Positions 51,003-61,248 of a stretch of 64,000 bases of DNA are shown piece by piece. Origin of the DNA: Saprospiraceae bacterium (GTDB lineage: Bacteria > Bacteroidota > Bacteroidia > Chitinophagales > Saprospiraceae); NCBI GenBank assembly GCA_021604865.1, contig BQJU01000012.1:1-64000 (forward strand), given 5' to 3'. The notes below the pieces were generated by a model, which ran no database searches, was not told the origin of the DNA, and saw only the letters and a program-made list of their open reading frames with translations. The translations under genes were made by a program, and so were the position numbers. Position 1 is the first letter of the stretch. Every line of letters begins with the position of its first letter.

Positions 51003-54000
51003 ATGATGAATAATAAGATTTTGATACTTGCTTGTTTGATGATTAGCACTTGTATGCTTTGGGGACAAGAAAAAAAAGAAGACAAATGGGATGTTAATAA
51101 CCCTCCTGGAGCCCACCAGGAAGTAACTTTTTCTACTACGGAAGGAACCTGGATGAATCTGGATGTTAGTCCGGATGGGAAAACCATCGTTTTTGATTTA
51201 TTGGGGGATATTTACCAGATGCCAATCACGGGGGGCAAGGCAAAAATACTTCGTAGTGGCCTGGCCTGGGAAGTACAGCCTAGATTTAGCCCCAATGGAA
51301 AGCAGATTCTGTTTACCAGTGATGCCGGTGGTGGTGACAATATTTGGGTGATGCAGACGGACGGAAGCGAGGCCCGCCAGATTACAAAAGAAACTTTCAC
51401 TTTGCTGAATAATGCTACCTGGACCCCGGATGGGCAATATTTTGTAGCCCGAAAACACTTTACCAGTCAACGCTCTTTGGGGGCTGGTGAAATGTGGCTC
51501 TATCACCTTAGCGGTGGGGAGGGTCTGCAATTGACCAAACGGAAGAATGACCAGCAGGATGTTAATGAACCTTCCGTATCTCCTGATGGGCGATATGTTT
51601 ATTTTAGTGAAGATATGTACCCCGGTGGTACCTTTCAGTACAATAAAGATCCCAATAGTCAAATATTTGTGATCCGCCGTTACGACCGGGAAAAAGGGGA
51701 ATTGGAAAACCTGATTTCGGGCCCCGGAGGAGCTTGTCGGCCACAGATATCTAATGATGGAAAAAAATTGGCCTATGTTCGCCGGGTGCGGACCGAATCG
51801 GTATTGTTTGTTCATGACCTGGAGACCGGACAAGATTTTCCGATTTTTAAAGGACTGAGTAAAGACCAACAGGAGGCCTGGTCCATTTTTGGGGTTTATA
51901 CCGGTTTCGACTGGACTCCGGATGATCAATCCATTATTATCTGGGGACAGGGCAAAATCAATAAAGTAAATGCCAAAACGGGTGATGCAACAATCATTCC
52001 GTTTGAAGTGGAAGCTAAACACAAGCTTGCCGAAACGCTGCACTTTGAAAATAAAGCCTTTTCAGATGAGGTGGAGGTAAATGTTATCCGTCATGCCATT
52101 ACCTCGCCGGATGAAAAGATGTTGGTTTTTAATGCAGTTGGTTATTTATGGAAAAAACTATTGCCGGAAGGCAAGCCTGAACGGTTGACTGCCGATCAAC
52201 ACCTGGAATTTGAGCCCGCTTTTTCGCCTGATGGCAAAGAAATCCTTTACGTTAGCTGGGATGATGAAGCACTGGGGGCAATCTGGAAGTTGAATCTTAA
52301 TTCGGGCAGTAAAGTGAAACTGACACCCGAAAAAGGCATCTATAGAACCCCGGTCTTTTCACCTGACGGTAAACAAGTAGCTTATCGCAAAGATGGCGGC
52401 AACCAACATCAGGGGTATACCTTTGCAGAAGAGCCAGGTATTTACCTCATGCCGGCCAAAGGGGGAAAAGCAGAATTGGTTACAGCACAGGGAGAATATC
52501 CCGTGTTTGCCCAAGATGGAAAACGACTCTTTTTTCAGCAGGGAGGGTTTCTTTTTGGTAGTTTGACCAAATCCTATCATAGTTGCAAACTCGATGGTAG
52601 TGACGAGAAAAAACTCTTTGATGCCAAATACGCCCAGCGTTTTATACCTAGCCCGGACAATCGCTGGGTAGCCTGGTCAGAATTGTACAAAGTCTATATA
52701 GCTCCACTACCGAAAACAGGACAACCGATCGGCATTTCTGCAAAAACAAAAGCGGTACCTGTAGCACAGGTAGCTCGGGATGCAGGCATCAATATTCACT
52801 GGTCGGCAGATAGCAAAAAGCTGTTCTGGATGCTTGGCGATGAATATTTTTCGAATGAACTAACGGAGCGATTTAAATTCCTGGAAGGAGCTGTTGATAG
52901 CATTCCGCCGATGGATAGTATTGGATTAAAAATCAACCTCACCTTGAAAGCTGATAAACCGAAAGGAGGGATCGCCTTTACAAATGCCCGCATTATTACC
53001 ATGAAAGGGGACGAGGTCATTGAAAAGGGCAGTGTATTGGTGGAAGGAAATCAGATTAAAGCTATTGGCAAAGTAGACATTCCCAAAGATTATAAAATAA
53101 TCGATTGTAGTGGTAAAACCATTATGCCGGGCATTATTGATGTTCATGGCCACCTGGGAAATTTCCGCTATGGCTTGAGCCCACAAAAACAGTGGGAATA
53201 TTTCGCCAACCTGGCCTACGGTGTGACAACAGCTCATGATCCTTCTTCTAATTCAGAGATGATTTTTAGCCAATCGGAAATGATCAAAACCGGGAAAATG
53301 GTAGGCCCACGTCTGTTTTCTACCGGTACCATCTTATATGGTGCCGATGGAGATTTTAAAGCGGTGATCAACAACCTCGACGACGCTCGATCGGCTTTAC
53401 GGCGGACCAAAGCGTATGGTGCTTTTTCTGTAAAGAGTTATAATCAACCACGGAGAGATCAGCGACAACAGATCATTCAGGCGGCCCGGGAACTGAATCT
53501 TCAGGTGGTTCCCGAAGGGGGCTCCTTCTTCTTTCATAATTTGAGCATGGTAGCGGATGGACATACCGGCATCGAACACAATATTCCTGTAGCTCCACTT
53601 TACAGTGATGTCATTCAATTTTGGTCAAAAACAAAATCCCATAACACGCCTACGTTGATTGTCAATTACGGAGGCTTGAGTGGTGAAAATTATTGGTATC
53701 AGCACACGAATGTTTGGGAAAAAGAACATTTGTTGGCCTTTACACCCCGTGCTATTATTGACAGTCGGTCTCGCCACCGCACCATGGCTCCGGAAGAGGA
53801 GTATGAAAATGGCTATATTCTGACCTCCAAATCTTTGAAAAAACTATCAGATGCTGGAGTGAAAATCAATCTGGGAGGACATGGACAGCTACAGGGATTG
53901 GGTGCTCATTGGGAATTGTGGATGTTACAGCAAGGTGGCATGAGTAATTTGGAAGCCCTGCAATGTGCGACAATTAATGGTGCTGTGTACCTGGGGATGG

Positions 54001-54269
54001 ATAAACAAATTGGTTCCATTGAACCGGGCAAACTAGCGGATTTGGTGGTGCTAGATAAAAACCCATTAGAAGATATTCAAAACTCAGAATTTGTCCGCTA
54101 CACTATGGTTAATGGTCGACTTTACGATGCAGCTACCATGAATGAAATCGGCAATACAGAGAAAAAACGCACCAAGTTTTATTTCGAGCAAGAAGGAAGT
54201 GGTAATGCTTTCCCATTACATACGGAGAGTAATAGCTTTATGCCAACGCAGTGTAGTTGTAGAAGGTAA
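51003..54269 (+). CDS. Exported beta-propeller-amidohydrolase protein
   Basis: About 1089 residues; starts at ATG 51003 or 51006, giving a signal peptide ending near LWGQ. The first 600 residues are TolB/PD40-type propeller repeats (PDGKTIVFDLLGDIYQMP, FSPNGKQILFTSDAGG, FSPDGKEILYVSWDD). Residues about 670-1060 are a metal-dependent amidohydrolase with GIIDVHGHLG (HxH), TGIEHNIPV, NLGGHGQLQGLGAH and a closing GKLADLVVLDKNPL block. Such fusions are common in Bacteroidota, and the substrate is unknown. Confidence 0.9.
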   Translation: MMNNKILILACLMISTCMLWGQEKKEDKWDVNNPPGAHQEVTFSTTEGTWMNLDVSPDGKTIVFDLLGDIYQMPITGGKAKILRSGLAWEVQPRFSPNGKQILFTSDAGGGDNIWVMQTDGSEARQITKETFTLLNNATWTPDGQYFVARKHFTSQRSLGAGEMWLYHLSGGEGLQLTKRKNDQQDVNEPSVSPDGRYVYFSEDMYPGGTFQYNKDPNSQIFVIRRYDREKGELENLISGPGGACRPQISNDGKKLAYVRRVRTESVLFVHDLETGQDFPIFKGLSKDQQEAWSIFGVYTGFDWTPDDQSIIIWGQGKINKVNAKTGDATIIPFEVEAKHKLAETLHFENKAFSDEVEVNVIRHAITSPDEKMLVFNAVGYLWKKLLPEGKPERLTADQHLEFEPAFSPDGKEILYVSWDDEALGAIWKLNLNSGSKVKLTPEKGIYRTPVFSPDGKQVAYRKDGGNQHQGYTFAEEPGIYLMPAKGGKAELVTAQGEYPVFAQDGKRLFFQQGGFLFGSLTKSYHSCKLDGSDEKKLFDAKYAQRFIPSPDNRWVAWSELYKVYIAPLPKTGQPIGISAKTKAVPVAQVARDAGINIHWSADSKKLFWMLGDEYFSNELTERFKFLEGAVDSIPPMDSIGLKINLTLKADKPKGGIAFTNARIITMKGDEVIEKGSVLVEGNQIKAIGKVDIPKDYKIIDCSGKTIMPGIIDVHGHLGNFRYGLSPQKQWEYFANLAYGVTTAHDPSSNSEMIFSQSEMIKTGKMVGPRLFSTGTILYGADGDFKAVINNLDDARSALRRTKAYGAFSVKSYNQPRRDQRQQIIQAARELNLQVVPEGGSFFFHNLSMVADGHTGIEHNIPVAPLYSDVIQFWSKTKSHNTPTLIVNYGGLSGENYWYQHTNVWEKEHLLAFTPRAIIDSRSRHRTMAPEEEYENGYILTSKSLKKLSDAGVKINLGGHGQLQGLGAHWELWMLQQGGMSNLEALQCATINGAVYLGMDKQIGSIEPGKLADLVVLDKNPLEDIQNSEFVRYTMVNGRLYDAATMNEIGNTEKKRTKFYFEQEGSGNAFPLHTESNSFMPTQCSCRR

Positions 54270-54611
54270 GCGCTTGGTTAGGTGCTAAGGGGTGGGCGTG
54301 TATTGTAATCATTGAAATCGTTATAAAAGTAATGATTATAAATATAACGATTATAAAAGTAATGATTACAAATATAACGATTATCGAGAAAAGGTCCCCC
54401 TAGTCCTTTTATCTCTTGCCTACCTGTGGCCTCAACTCAGGCCAAGGAATCTCCGGACCGTCAGACTGGTGAAGACGACGGGCTTTCCTCCCAAAAACCA
54501 GCCTATGAAACAAAATTGCTAATCTATGCGACCAAAGTGAAAACTTCCCTTATGATGGCTCCTTAAGTTTGTAAGGTGTTAAACACCTAATTATTCAACA
54601 AAAAAACCATC
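54270..54611. other. Intergenic region with a 30-bp AT-rich tandem repeat
   Basis: 54317-54346 and 54347-54376 are nearly identical 30-bp units containing gttataaaagtaatgatta, with a partial third copy to about 54385. The remainder before the cytochrome gene shows no recognised feature. Confidence 0.6.
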
Positions 54612-55553
54612 ATGAGAAAGTTCCTGAAAATTGCCGGATTAGTATTAGGAGCCGTTGTACTCCTCCTAATTATTGGTGCTACAGTCATCAACATAAAAGG
54701 GGTACCTACTTACGAAGCCAAAGAACCCGTCTTTATTGTCGATAGTGACAGTATGCGCTTAGAGCGCGGGCAAAAACTGGTTAGCATGATTTGTGCTGAT
54801 TGCCACATGGGCAAGGACTCCCGAATTCTGGAAGGCGGCAATATGGATGATGCCGGGAGTGCTTTCGGCAAAATTTATATAGCCAATTTAACACACCCTA
54901 CTACTGGAGTGCCAAGTTATACGGATGGACAGCTGGCTTATTTGCTACGTACCGGTGTAAAACGTACTGGAGAATATGCGCCACCCTGGATGCCGAAATT
55001 CCCGGGAATGGCAGATGAAGATATGCGGGACATCATTGCATTTCTGCGATCTGATCATCCGTGGTTGACACCATCCGATAAACATGTTCCACCTTCTGAA
55101 CCAAGTTTATTGGTAAAGGTGCTCTGCAATTTTGTCTTCAAACCCTATCCTTATCCTGAAGCAGAAATCAAGAAGCCGGTTATCGCTGACAAGATTGCCT
55201 ACGGCGCCTATATCGCCAATGATGTATATCAATGTTATTCTTGTCATTCTGCTGATTTTACAACCAATGACGAATTTAATCCAGAAAAGTCAGAAGGGTT
55301 TTATGGCGGGGGTACGCCGATGGCAGACTTGGATGGAAACCCCATTAAATCCGCTAATATTACTTTTCATGAAACCGGGATAGCTCATTATAGTGAAGCT
55401 GATTTCATCAAAGCAGTAAAGTGGGGAAGCCGCCCAAATGGAGAACCTATTTCAGCACCAATGTCCAAATTTTCTGGTTTGGATGACGAAGAGGTGGCAG
55501 CGATTTATGCTTACTTGAAAACTTTGCCAAAGATTGATCACAAAATCAAATAA
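54612..55553 (+). CDS. Membrane-anchored cytochrome c with two haem motifs
   Basis: 313 residues with an N-terminal membrane anchor (IAGLVLGAVVLLLIIGATVI). Two haem-binding motifs are visible: CADCH near residue 60 and CYSCH near 210. MPKFPGMADEDMRDIIAFLRS and MSKFSGLDDEEVAAIYAYLKT supply the distal Met ligands, so it holds two class-I cytochrome domains. It probably shuttles electrons in the periplasm. It ends 7 bp from a convergent protease gene. Confidence 0.9.
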   Translation: MRKFLKIAGLVLGAVVLLLIIGATVINIKGVPTYEAKEPVFIVDSDSMRLERGQKLVSMICADCHMGKDSRILEGGNMDDAGSAFGKIYIANLTHPTTGVPSYTDGQLAYLLRTGVKRTGEYAPPWMPKFPGMADEDMRDIIAFLRSDHPWLTPSDKHVPPSEPSLLVKVLCNFVFKPYPYPEAEIKKPVIADKIAYGAYIANDVYQCYSCHSADFTTNDEFNPEKSEGFYGGGTPMADLDGNPIKSANITFHETGIAHYSEADFIKAVKWGSRPNGEPISAPMSKFSGLDDEEVAAIYAYLKTLPKIDHKIK

Positions 55554-55560
55554 CAAAAAA

Positions 55561-57477
55561 TCAGTTCCCAGGATCAGCACTGACGTTTACATCTCCCGAT
55601 TTAAATCCTACAAAATTAACCGAGTGTAAGCCATTTAGGGTAGCGATCGTTGTTTCCTGCGGAATGTTTTCATTAAAAGGATTTTCAGAATCGATAAAGA
55701 TGTAATCTTCTGGTATAAATTGCCAGGAGGTTGCGCCGTCAAAGGAAGTAGCAGTACCCAGGATGACTTTCTTGATTTTAATCGCATCAAGGGTACTGAT
55801 ATTGCCTGAAAGATTGACATCGGCAGAGAGTAATTTGTATGGACTATCAAGCGCTGCAACACTAAGGATTTGTTTCTGAATATGAATCAAGTCAACAGTT
55901 GAAACGCCATTGCCATAATTGTAATCTTTCATCGGCTGGATGCTGTATGTTGCTCCGGAGGTTAAATCTTCAAAACGATACAAACCATCTACCCCTGTTG
56001 TATCGTATTGAAGCCCTTCGGGGCCATCCAGTTGGATAACAACATTAACAATAGCTTCTCCTGATTCATTAAGAATGGTTCCTTCTATAGCGTCATTACC
56101 CAGGTTGGTCCCATTAAGGGTATCAACCCCAAGGCCAAGGGGATCCAGCCAGTCTACCAGAGAAGTGGCCGCCGTATTACCCCCGGTCCAGGAATTGGAA
56201 AAACGACCAAAATAACCAAAGGTTAGTCCGTCACAGACATTGGTGCCACCATTCAATTGGCCAACAATCCAGCCGTCTTCATCAAACAGGGCACAGCCCG
56301 AGGAGCCTACTTCAAAGGTGCCATTAGTGAAATTTACCCGGAAGTGATGATTGGCCGGCGTAGTTACGCCATTATTCCAATTGATACTGGTACCTTGAAT
56401 GGTAGCAGTCTGTGTAGAATTGCTGAACTTTTTGATGTCACCCACCGGATGATGAAACATAGCGGATTGAGTAGGCGTTTCACTTCGGCGGTTCCAACCA
56501 TTGAGGTATACGTTATAGTTGCCGGGTATCTCTCCATTTAACTCCAGCAAGATAAAATCACTCTGCTGCCGCCCTGCCCGGTAAGTACTACCCAAAATTG
56601 AATTAAAGACAGGTTCCTCAGCCGGATTATCACAATCCTCACTTTGATAATTGAAGTCAAAGCGATACAAATCCCAAAGTGGGGTATATCCATCCTGGCA
56701 GTGATAGGCACTCAGCAGATAAGGCGTACCATCATTGGCTGTGTTATTGATCAGACTGCCCGTGCAATATCCCATGCCTTCCTGCACAACTACAATAATG
56801 CGGCAAACCCCTCTTTGCTGGTCCCTCCAGTCATCACCCTGGTTACAATTGGCATTCAGGTGACAATCCAGGGAGGCACCAAAACCGAAATCGTTGAGCA
56901 AACTTTTTCCGGCAGCATAATTTTCCCGATGATAGGCATAATCAACCCGGAAAATGCGAAAATGTCCTTGCCCTTTGACCGCCGCGGGCTCAAAATATTC
57001 CAAAATAAACCCATCTCCTTCAATCAAACCGGTCATAAAATGCCCGGATTCCTGGTTGTTTTTATGGGTGTATGCGCCCAGCAATTGTGATTTGTCAGGG
57101 TTGTACATAAACAATCGCCCACCAACCGGCAAATGAAAATCTTCATATAAAGCTGCCAGCGCCAATGCCCCTTTCACTTGAATCCGGATGCGCCATACCC
57201 GGTTGCCATTTTCCAATACAGTCCATTGACCGTCTTTGTCCGGGCGGATATCCGTGGGAATAGGTGCCGCAAAGCGAAGGGCCGGACCTTGTTCGTCCTC
57301 TGTTTTCAACTTTGTTAAATCTGGTGCCGTCAAAGAACGAATGGGAATGCTTTGTTTAAATACCGTACGATTTTTGGCATTAAAACTGGGTGGTTGGCCA
57401 CCAGCACTGATTTGCGCCTGAACAGGCAAATAAACCACCAGACTTAAAAACAGCATTAGTTTGTAATCGATTCTCAT
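55561..57477 (-). CDS. Secreted trypsin-like protease with dockerin-like C-terminus
   Basis: About 638 residues from MRIDYKLMLFLSLVVYLPVQAQ; a longer frame to 57555 lacks a signal. The N-terminal beta-sandwich (about 60-190) precedes an S1-family domain resembling lysyl endopeptidase: LLSAYHC (His), QQSDFILLEL (Asp), and GSSGCALFDEDGW (Ser in GSSG). Then come a carboxypeptidase-regulatory-like beta domain (IEGTILNESGEAIVNVVIQLDG) and a dockerin-like pair of segments, VSTVDLIHIQKQIL and ISTLDAIKIKKVIL. The chain ends VGFKSGDVNVSADPGN with no usual type IX sorting domain. Confidence 0.85.
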   Translation of the reverse strand: MRIDYKLMLFLSLVVYLPVQAQISAGGQPPSFNAKNRTVFKQSIPIRSLTAPDLTKLKTEDEQGPALRFAAPIPTDIRPDKDGQWTVLENGNRVWRIRIQVKGALALAALYEDFHLPVGGRLFMYNPDKSQLLGAYTHKNNQESGHFMTGLIEGDGFILEYFEPAAVKGQGHFRIFRVDYAYHRENYAAGKSLLNDFGFGASLDCHLNANCNQGDDWRDQQRGVCRIIVVVQEGMGYCTGSLINNTANDGTPYLLSAYHCQDGYTPLWDLYRFDFNYQSEDCDNPAEEPVFNSILGSTYRAGRQQSDFILLELNGEIPGNYNVYLNGWNRRSETPTQSAMFHHPVGDIKKFSNSTQTATIQGTSINWNNGVTTPANHHFRVNFTNGTFEVGSSGCALFDEDGWIVGQLNGGTNVCDGLTFGYFGRFSNSWTGGNTAATSLVDWLDPLGLGVDTLNGTNLGNDAIEGTILNESGEAIVNVVIQLDGPEGLQYDTTGVDGLYRFEDLTSGATYSIQPMKDYNYGNGVSTVDLIHIQKQILSVAALDSPYKLLSADVNLSGNISTLDAIKIKKVILGTATSFDGATSWQFIPEDYIFIDSENPFNENIPQETTIATLNGLHSVNFVGFKSGDVNVSADPGN

Positions 57478-57868
57478 GGGATGTAAATTAAGCTCTTGCA
57501 AAGATAAGTTTTCTTTATTAGACCCACTAGTGCAAAAAATCAGCCGAAAAAACATTTCACAGGTTAATTTAATCTTAACTCCATGAAAATATTTATGCTA
57601 AAAGAATATTTCCTAAGTGAAAATTTGTAAAAAGAGTTTTTTATTACCTTACAAAATATCATGGTAGGTGTTCAAAAATAGATAATGTTAATTCTTCTAT
57701 TTTCAATATTAATTTTGATGTAAACCTCTTTTAGACGCTCTATTTAAATCAACATTTAGTTTTTGATTTTTTTGTCAGTTCAGTTTATGTTATATCTGTA
57801 GGTTGTCAGCTATGGAGTTGGTTTTATTCTTGGTCATAGGATAATTATTTATTTAAAAATTAGTTTTT
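57478..57868. other. AT-rich divergent intergenic region
   Basis: 391 bp, visibly richer in A and T than the preceding genes, between the divergent protease and unknown exported protein. It must hold promoters for both, but no convincing consensus pair stands out. No repeats or hairpins were recognised. Confidence 0.5.
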
Positions 57869-60127
57869 ATGCTTCTTTTGTCAAAGAGAATGGCATTAGC
57901 TATTGCAATGCTACAACTTTCATTCGTATCGATGTCTGCTCAGCAAACATTTAATTTTCAAATAACATATATTGCTTCATGTGATTTGACCATTGGGCAA
58001 GAAAGCCCTTTTAACTCTGATGAATATTGTTATTCCTGGGTTTCAGATCTTAATAATTCAGTTGTTATTCAAACAGAAAGAGATTTAGAGGTTTCCATCT
58101 TTGAGGATGCAACTCTGATACAGGTGGTGATGGATGATGATGGTAATGTTCTTGCCTATAAGGAATATAACCTTAAGTATGTTGAAATTAGTGTAAGTCC
58201 AGAAACAGGAGCAATTCATGAAGGTGAAACCTCAATAGACTTATCAGTTGAAGGATTGGATGATTTCACCGGATATTCGTTTGACTGGAGTCATGTCCCT
58301 GGGATTGATCAACAAACAGTTTCAGTTTCATCTCCTGGAATATATTCCGTAGTAGTAACGACACCGGGTGGGTGCGTCTTTGAGCTTAGTGCAAACGTTT
58401 TTCGCTTTTTTTCTGATCACTATGAAATTTGTATGGATGAATGTCTTGATATAGGAATTCCTATTAATAACTCCTTAGAATATATATGGTCGGATGGTGA
58501 AACAAATAGCTCAACAAGAAATTTATGTTTTAACAAGAATGAAAGCTATAACCTAAGAATATTTGAAAATGATATTCTCATCGAAATGAGATCTTATCGT
58601 ATTACTATTAAAGGAAGTAATTTTTCTATTGGACCTGATCCTATGTTTTATTGTGCAGGTATGACGAATTCTCTATTTTGGGATGCTGAGAACCTTGATG
58701 CTGAAGATATTTCCTCTATTCTTTGGTCCACTGGACAAAGTACTGAAATCATCACTATTGCTGGGCCTGGAGTTTATTCTGTCACCGTAACGACTGAGTC
58801 AGGCTGTACTTTAACAGACAAAATTATTGTTGCGACCCCAAATGATTGTTCTCAAGCGGCCCAATGGTTTACTAATAATGATTTTTATGTTACACCCATT
58901 TATGGTTATGAAGAATTGCCAGGTATACAAAATGAAGAACCTAAAAATAAAAACCTAAATACACTTACAATAATTGAAGACTTTACCAATTTAAATATCA
59001 TTACTGTTAATAACCATACAATTAATATTGGTGATTATATGTTGGAGTCATTAGAAAATTATCCATATTCAAGTAAGGTGTTTATTACCTCTAATTTAGA
59101 TGGTCATTGTTCTGAGAGTAATGGTGGCGGTCAGACTGATTTCCAGGCTGCATTAGATGGTTGGCTGAATGATAATGACGAAGCCTTCTATGCTTGGTTT
59201 CACATTTGTGTTGATTCTAATGACGAGGGTACGTTATATTTTAATTATAGGAGCAGTTCATTTAGTAATGGGCTTCCGCCTTCCGGTTGTCCTCCATCTG
59301 GAGAGAATGACTGTTATGTGGGGCATCCAGTTCGGTTAGCTATATTACAATATGATGAAGATATCCTAGAGGCTCTTTATAATGCAAACAATATCTCTGT
59401 TAAAACTTTTCATCAGCAAGCTAGGAATAATGATAAAAGCGATCAAGGAAAAGTTGTTGGTATCATTGGAGAAACAAAAATAAAAAAACGGATTTTAGAA
59501 ATAACAGAAGCAAATGGTCCTCAATATTTTGAGAAACCAACTATTCATTTAGGTTATTGCATTAGTAACTTGCCGGTTGATGTGATAGCATACTATCATT
59601 TTTGGAAAGTTGAATTTTTGGGTTTTACGGTGGCTAGTACCAGTGCAGAAATTTCTCACCAAGATCCTGCTGATTTATCGGCACTTAACACGGAAATAGT
59701 ATATTTAGATCCAGAAACGGAAGCATTCCTTCCAATGAGGTTGGTTTCTGAGATTTTCGAAGTTAAGACTTATAAACCAGATGCACAGCCTAGATATGTA
59801 TTATCAGGAATAGAAACTGGAGTACGACAAGTAAAAGAACGATTTAATAAGTATCCAGAATTCACAGGTGGAGGTGAGATAACAAGCCAGGCCAGGATAG
59901 GAGTATTGATATATTCTGATGCAAAAGGGTATCAAGATGCCCTTAGTTTATATGGAAGTCAACTTTCCAATGTTGCCTTGAAACTTTGGGATCTAGAAGC
60001 ACCTAATGTGTATGGAGAATTACAACAAGCCGGTTTCTTTGGGACAGCTAACTACTATTACGATGCATTATGCGACTATGAAGATCTTTTTGATATTTTA
60101 AGAGAAATTGAAACTCCATGTCCTTAG
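57869..60127 (+). CDS. Large exported protein with SprB-like modules, unknown C-terminal region
   Basis: 752 residues with a signal peptide ending near VSMSAQ. The first half has two PKD/SprB-like modules (SFDWSHVPGID...PGIYSVVVTTPGGCVF and STGQSTEIITIAGPGVYSVTVTTESGCTL), related to the repeats of the giant surface protein. The C-terminal 430 residues (from about QWFTNNDFYVTP) match nothing I recognise and end in ETPCP without a type IX sorting domain. The gene is AT-rich and overlaps the next by 10 bp, so the two are likely a functional unit. Confidence 0.75.
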   Translation: MLLLSKRMALAIAMLQLSFVSMSAQQTFNFQITYIASCDLTIGQESPFNSDEYCYSWVSDLNNSVVIQTERDLEVSIFEDATLIQVVMDDDGNVLAYKEYNLKYVEISVSPETGAIHEGETSIDLSVEGLDDFTGYSFDWSHVPGIDQQTVSVSSPGIYSVVVTTPGGCVFELSANVFRFFSDHYEICMDECLDIGIPINNSLEYIWSDGETNSSTRNLCFNKNESYNLRIFENDILIEMRSYRITIKGSNFSIGPDPMFYCAGMTNSLFWDAENLDAEDISSILWSTGQSTEIITIAGPGVYSVTVTTESGCTLTDKIIVATPNDCSQAAQWFTNNDFYVTPIYGYEELPGIQNEEPKNKNLNTLTIIEDFTNLNIITVNNHTINIGDYMLESLENYPYSSKVFITSNLDGHCSESNGGGQTDFQAALDGWLNDNDEAFYAWFHICVDSNDEGTLYFNYRSSSFSNGLPPSGCPPSGENDCYVGHPVRLAILQYDEDILEALYNANNISVKTFHQQARNNDKSDQGKVVGIIGETKIKKRILEITEANGPQYFEKPTIHLGYCISNLPVDVIAYYHFWKVEFLGFTVASTSAEISHQDPADLSALNTEIVYLDPETEAFLPMRLVSEIFEVKTYKPDAQPRYVLSGIETGVRQVKERFNKYPEFTGGGEITSQARIGVLIYSDAKGYQDALSLYGSQLSNVALKLWDLEAPNVYGELQQAGFFGTANYYYDALCDYEDLFDILREIETPCP

Positions 60128-61122
60128 ATTTAGAAAAAGTATTGATCTATTTTAGCACATTAACGGTTCTAGTGCCTGTTTTTTTTATGCACTCTACATG
60201 TAATAGTGAATCTATTTCTAGGAATTTAGTTTTGAATTCAATTAAAATGGACAGTATTGTGCAACCAAATACTCAATCTTTTTTTAGAGAAAGTTCGGAG
60301 AGATTCGTTAAATTATCTAAAAAGTATGGGTTCTTAGATTATGGCTTTGATAGGGAGTTTGATTATGCAAAAGACTTTGAGTTGATTATTTTGGAAATAG
60401 CCAAGCTTGCGTTCAAAGATATTGTTCTGATTGAAAGTGGAACTACTGAAGACGAAGCCCAAGTGTTTTCAAAGATATTGGTTTTTGGGAAAGAATATAT
60501 TTTTTATTCAGGAAATAGAAATTGGATTGAGACAAAAGGGATTTTGAGAATCTTTAATGAAATTGCATTAGAAAATAATCTTGATATTATTATCTCTCAA
60601 GATACGGGGATTAGTGGAGGAAACTTAGCTGTTTTTGTTGTTGCTGACAAAAGGTTATTAAAGGAAGCAATAAAAAAAGGGTTTCCATGTTGCTCTTATT
60701 ATACTCCTAGCATTTACAAAGATGCTAAGATACTTCCCAATTCCTTTGATGAAATCGAAGTAATCTTTGATGGTATTCCTCATTTTGATTCTCTTCGAGT
60801 ACCTTTCATAAATGAATTGAATTTCCTTGGTAAAAAAGTAAATCCCCAGTTCGAAGATTTTACAATTAAACAAATAGCTTTAGTAGAAGGACTTAAAGCT
60901 TCAAGAATGATTATATATATTAATTGTATTGACGTTGCTAGAGTTAAGTTAGAAGAAAATGTCTTTATTATTAAAGATAGTGATTTTCAACTAGGACTAT
61001 TGTACACAATGGCGAAACATTTTGATTGTAATATTTTTTTCGTAGGTAAGAATTCAGACGAGAGAATTCAAAAAAACAAAAGCGAAGTTTTAAAACTGAT
61101 TGAAGATGCATTTTCAGTTTAA
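60118..61122 (+). CDS. Exported or membrane-anchored protein of unknown function
   Basis: 334 residues. The N-terminal hydrophobic stretch (VLIYFSTLTVLVPVFFMHSTC) could be a lipoprotein signal or an anchor. The rest is rich in Lys, Ile and Phe, with alternating helices and strands (FELIILEIAKLAFKDIVLIESG, NNLDIIISQDTGISGGN, CNIFFVGKNSDERIQKNKSEVLKLI). No family is recognised. The start codon lies inside the previous gene (10-bp overlap), which points to coupled translation with the large exported protein. Confidence 0.7.
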   Translation: MSLDLEKVLIYFSTLTVLVPVFFMHSTCNSESISRNLVLNSIKMDSIVQPNTQSFFRESSERFVKLSKKYGFLDYGFDREFDYAKDFELIILEIAKLAFKDIVLIESGTTEDEAQVFSKILVFGKEYIFYSGNRNWIETKGILRIFNEIALENNLDIIISQDTGISGGNLAVFVVADKRLLKEAIKKGFPCCSYYTPSIYKDAKILPNSFDEIEVIFDGIPHFDSLRVPFINELNFLGKKVNPQFEDFTIKQIALVEGLKASRMIIYINCIDVARVKLEENVFIIKDSDFQLGLLYTMAKHFDCNIFFVGKNSDERIQKNKSEVLKLIEDAFSV

Positions 61123-61248
61123 TGTTTCGTTGATACTTCTAATTCTATTCTCCTAATTAGGAAAGCTTATTTATTTTGCCACTACTTTCTAAACCTTTCT
61201 GATGGTTTCATCAAAACACTTTGATGATTCAGATTAAAATTTTCGGTT

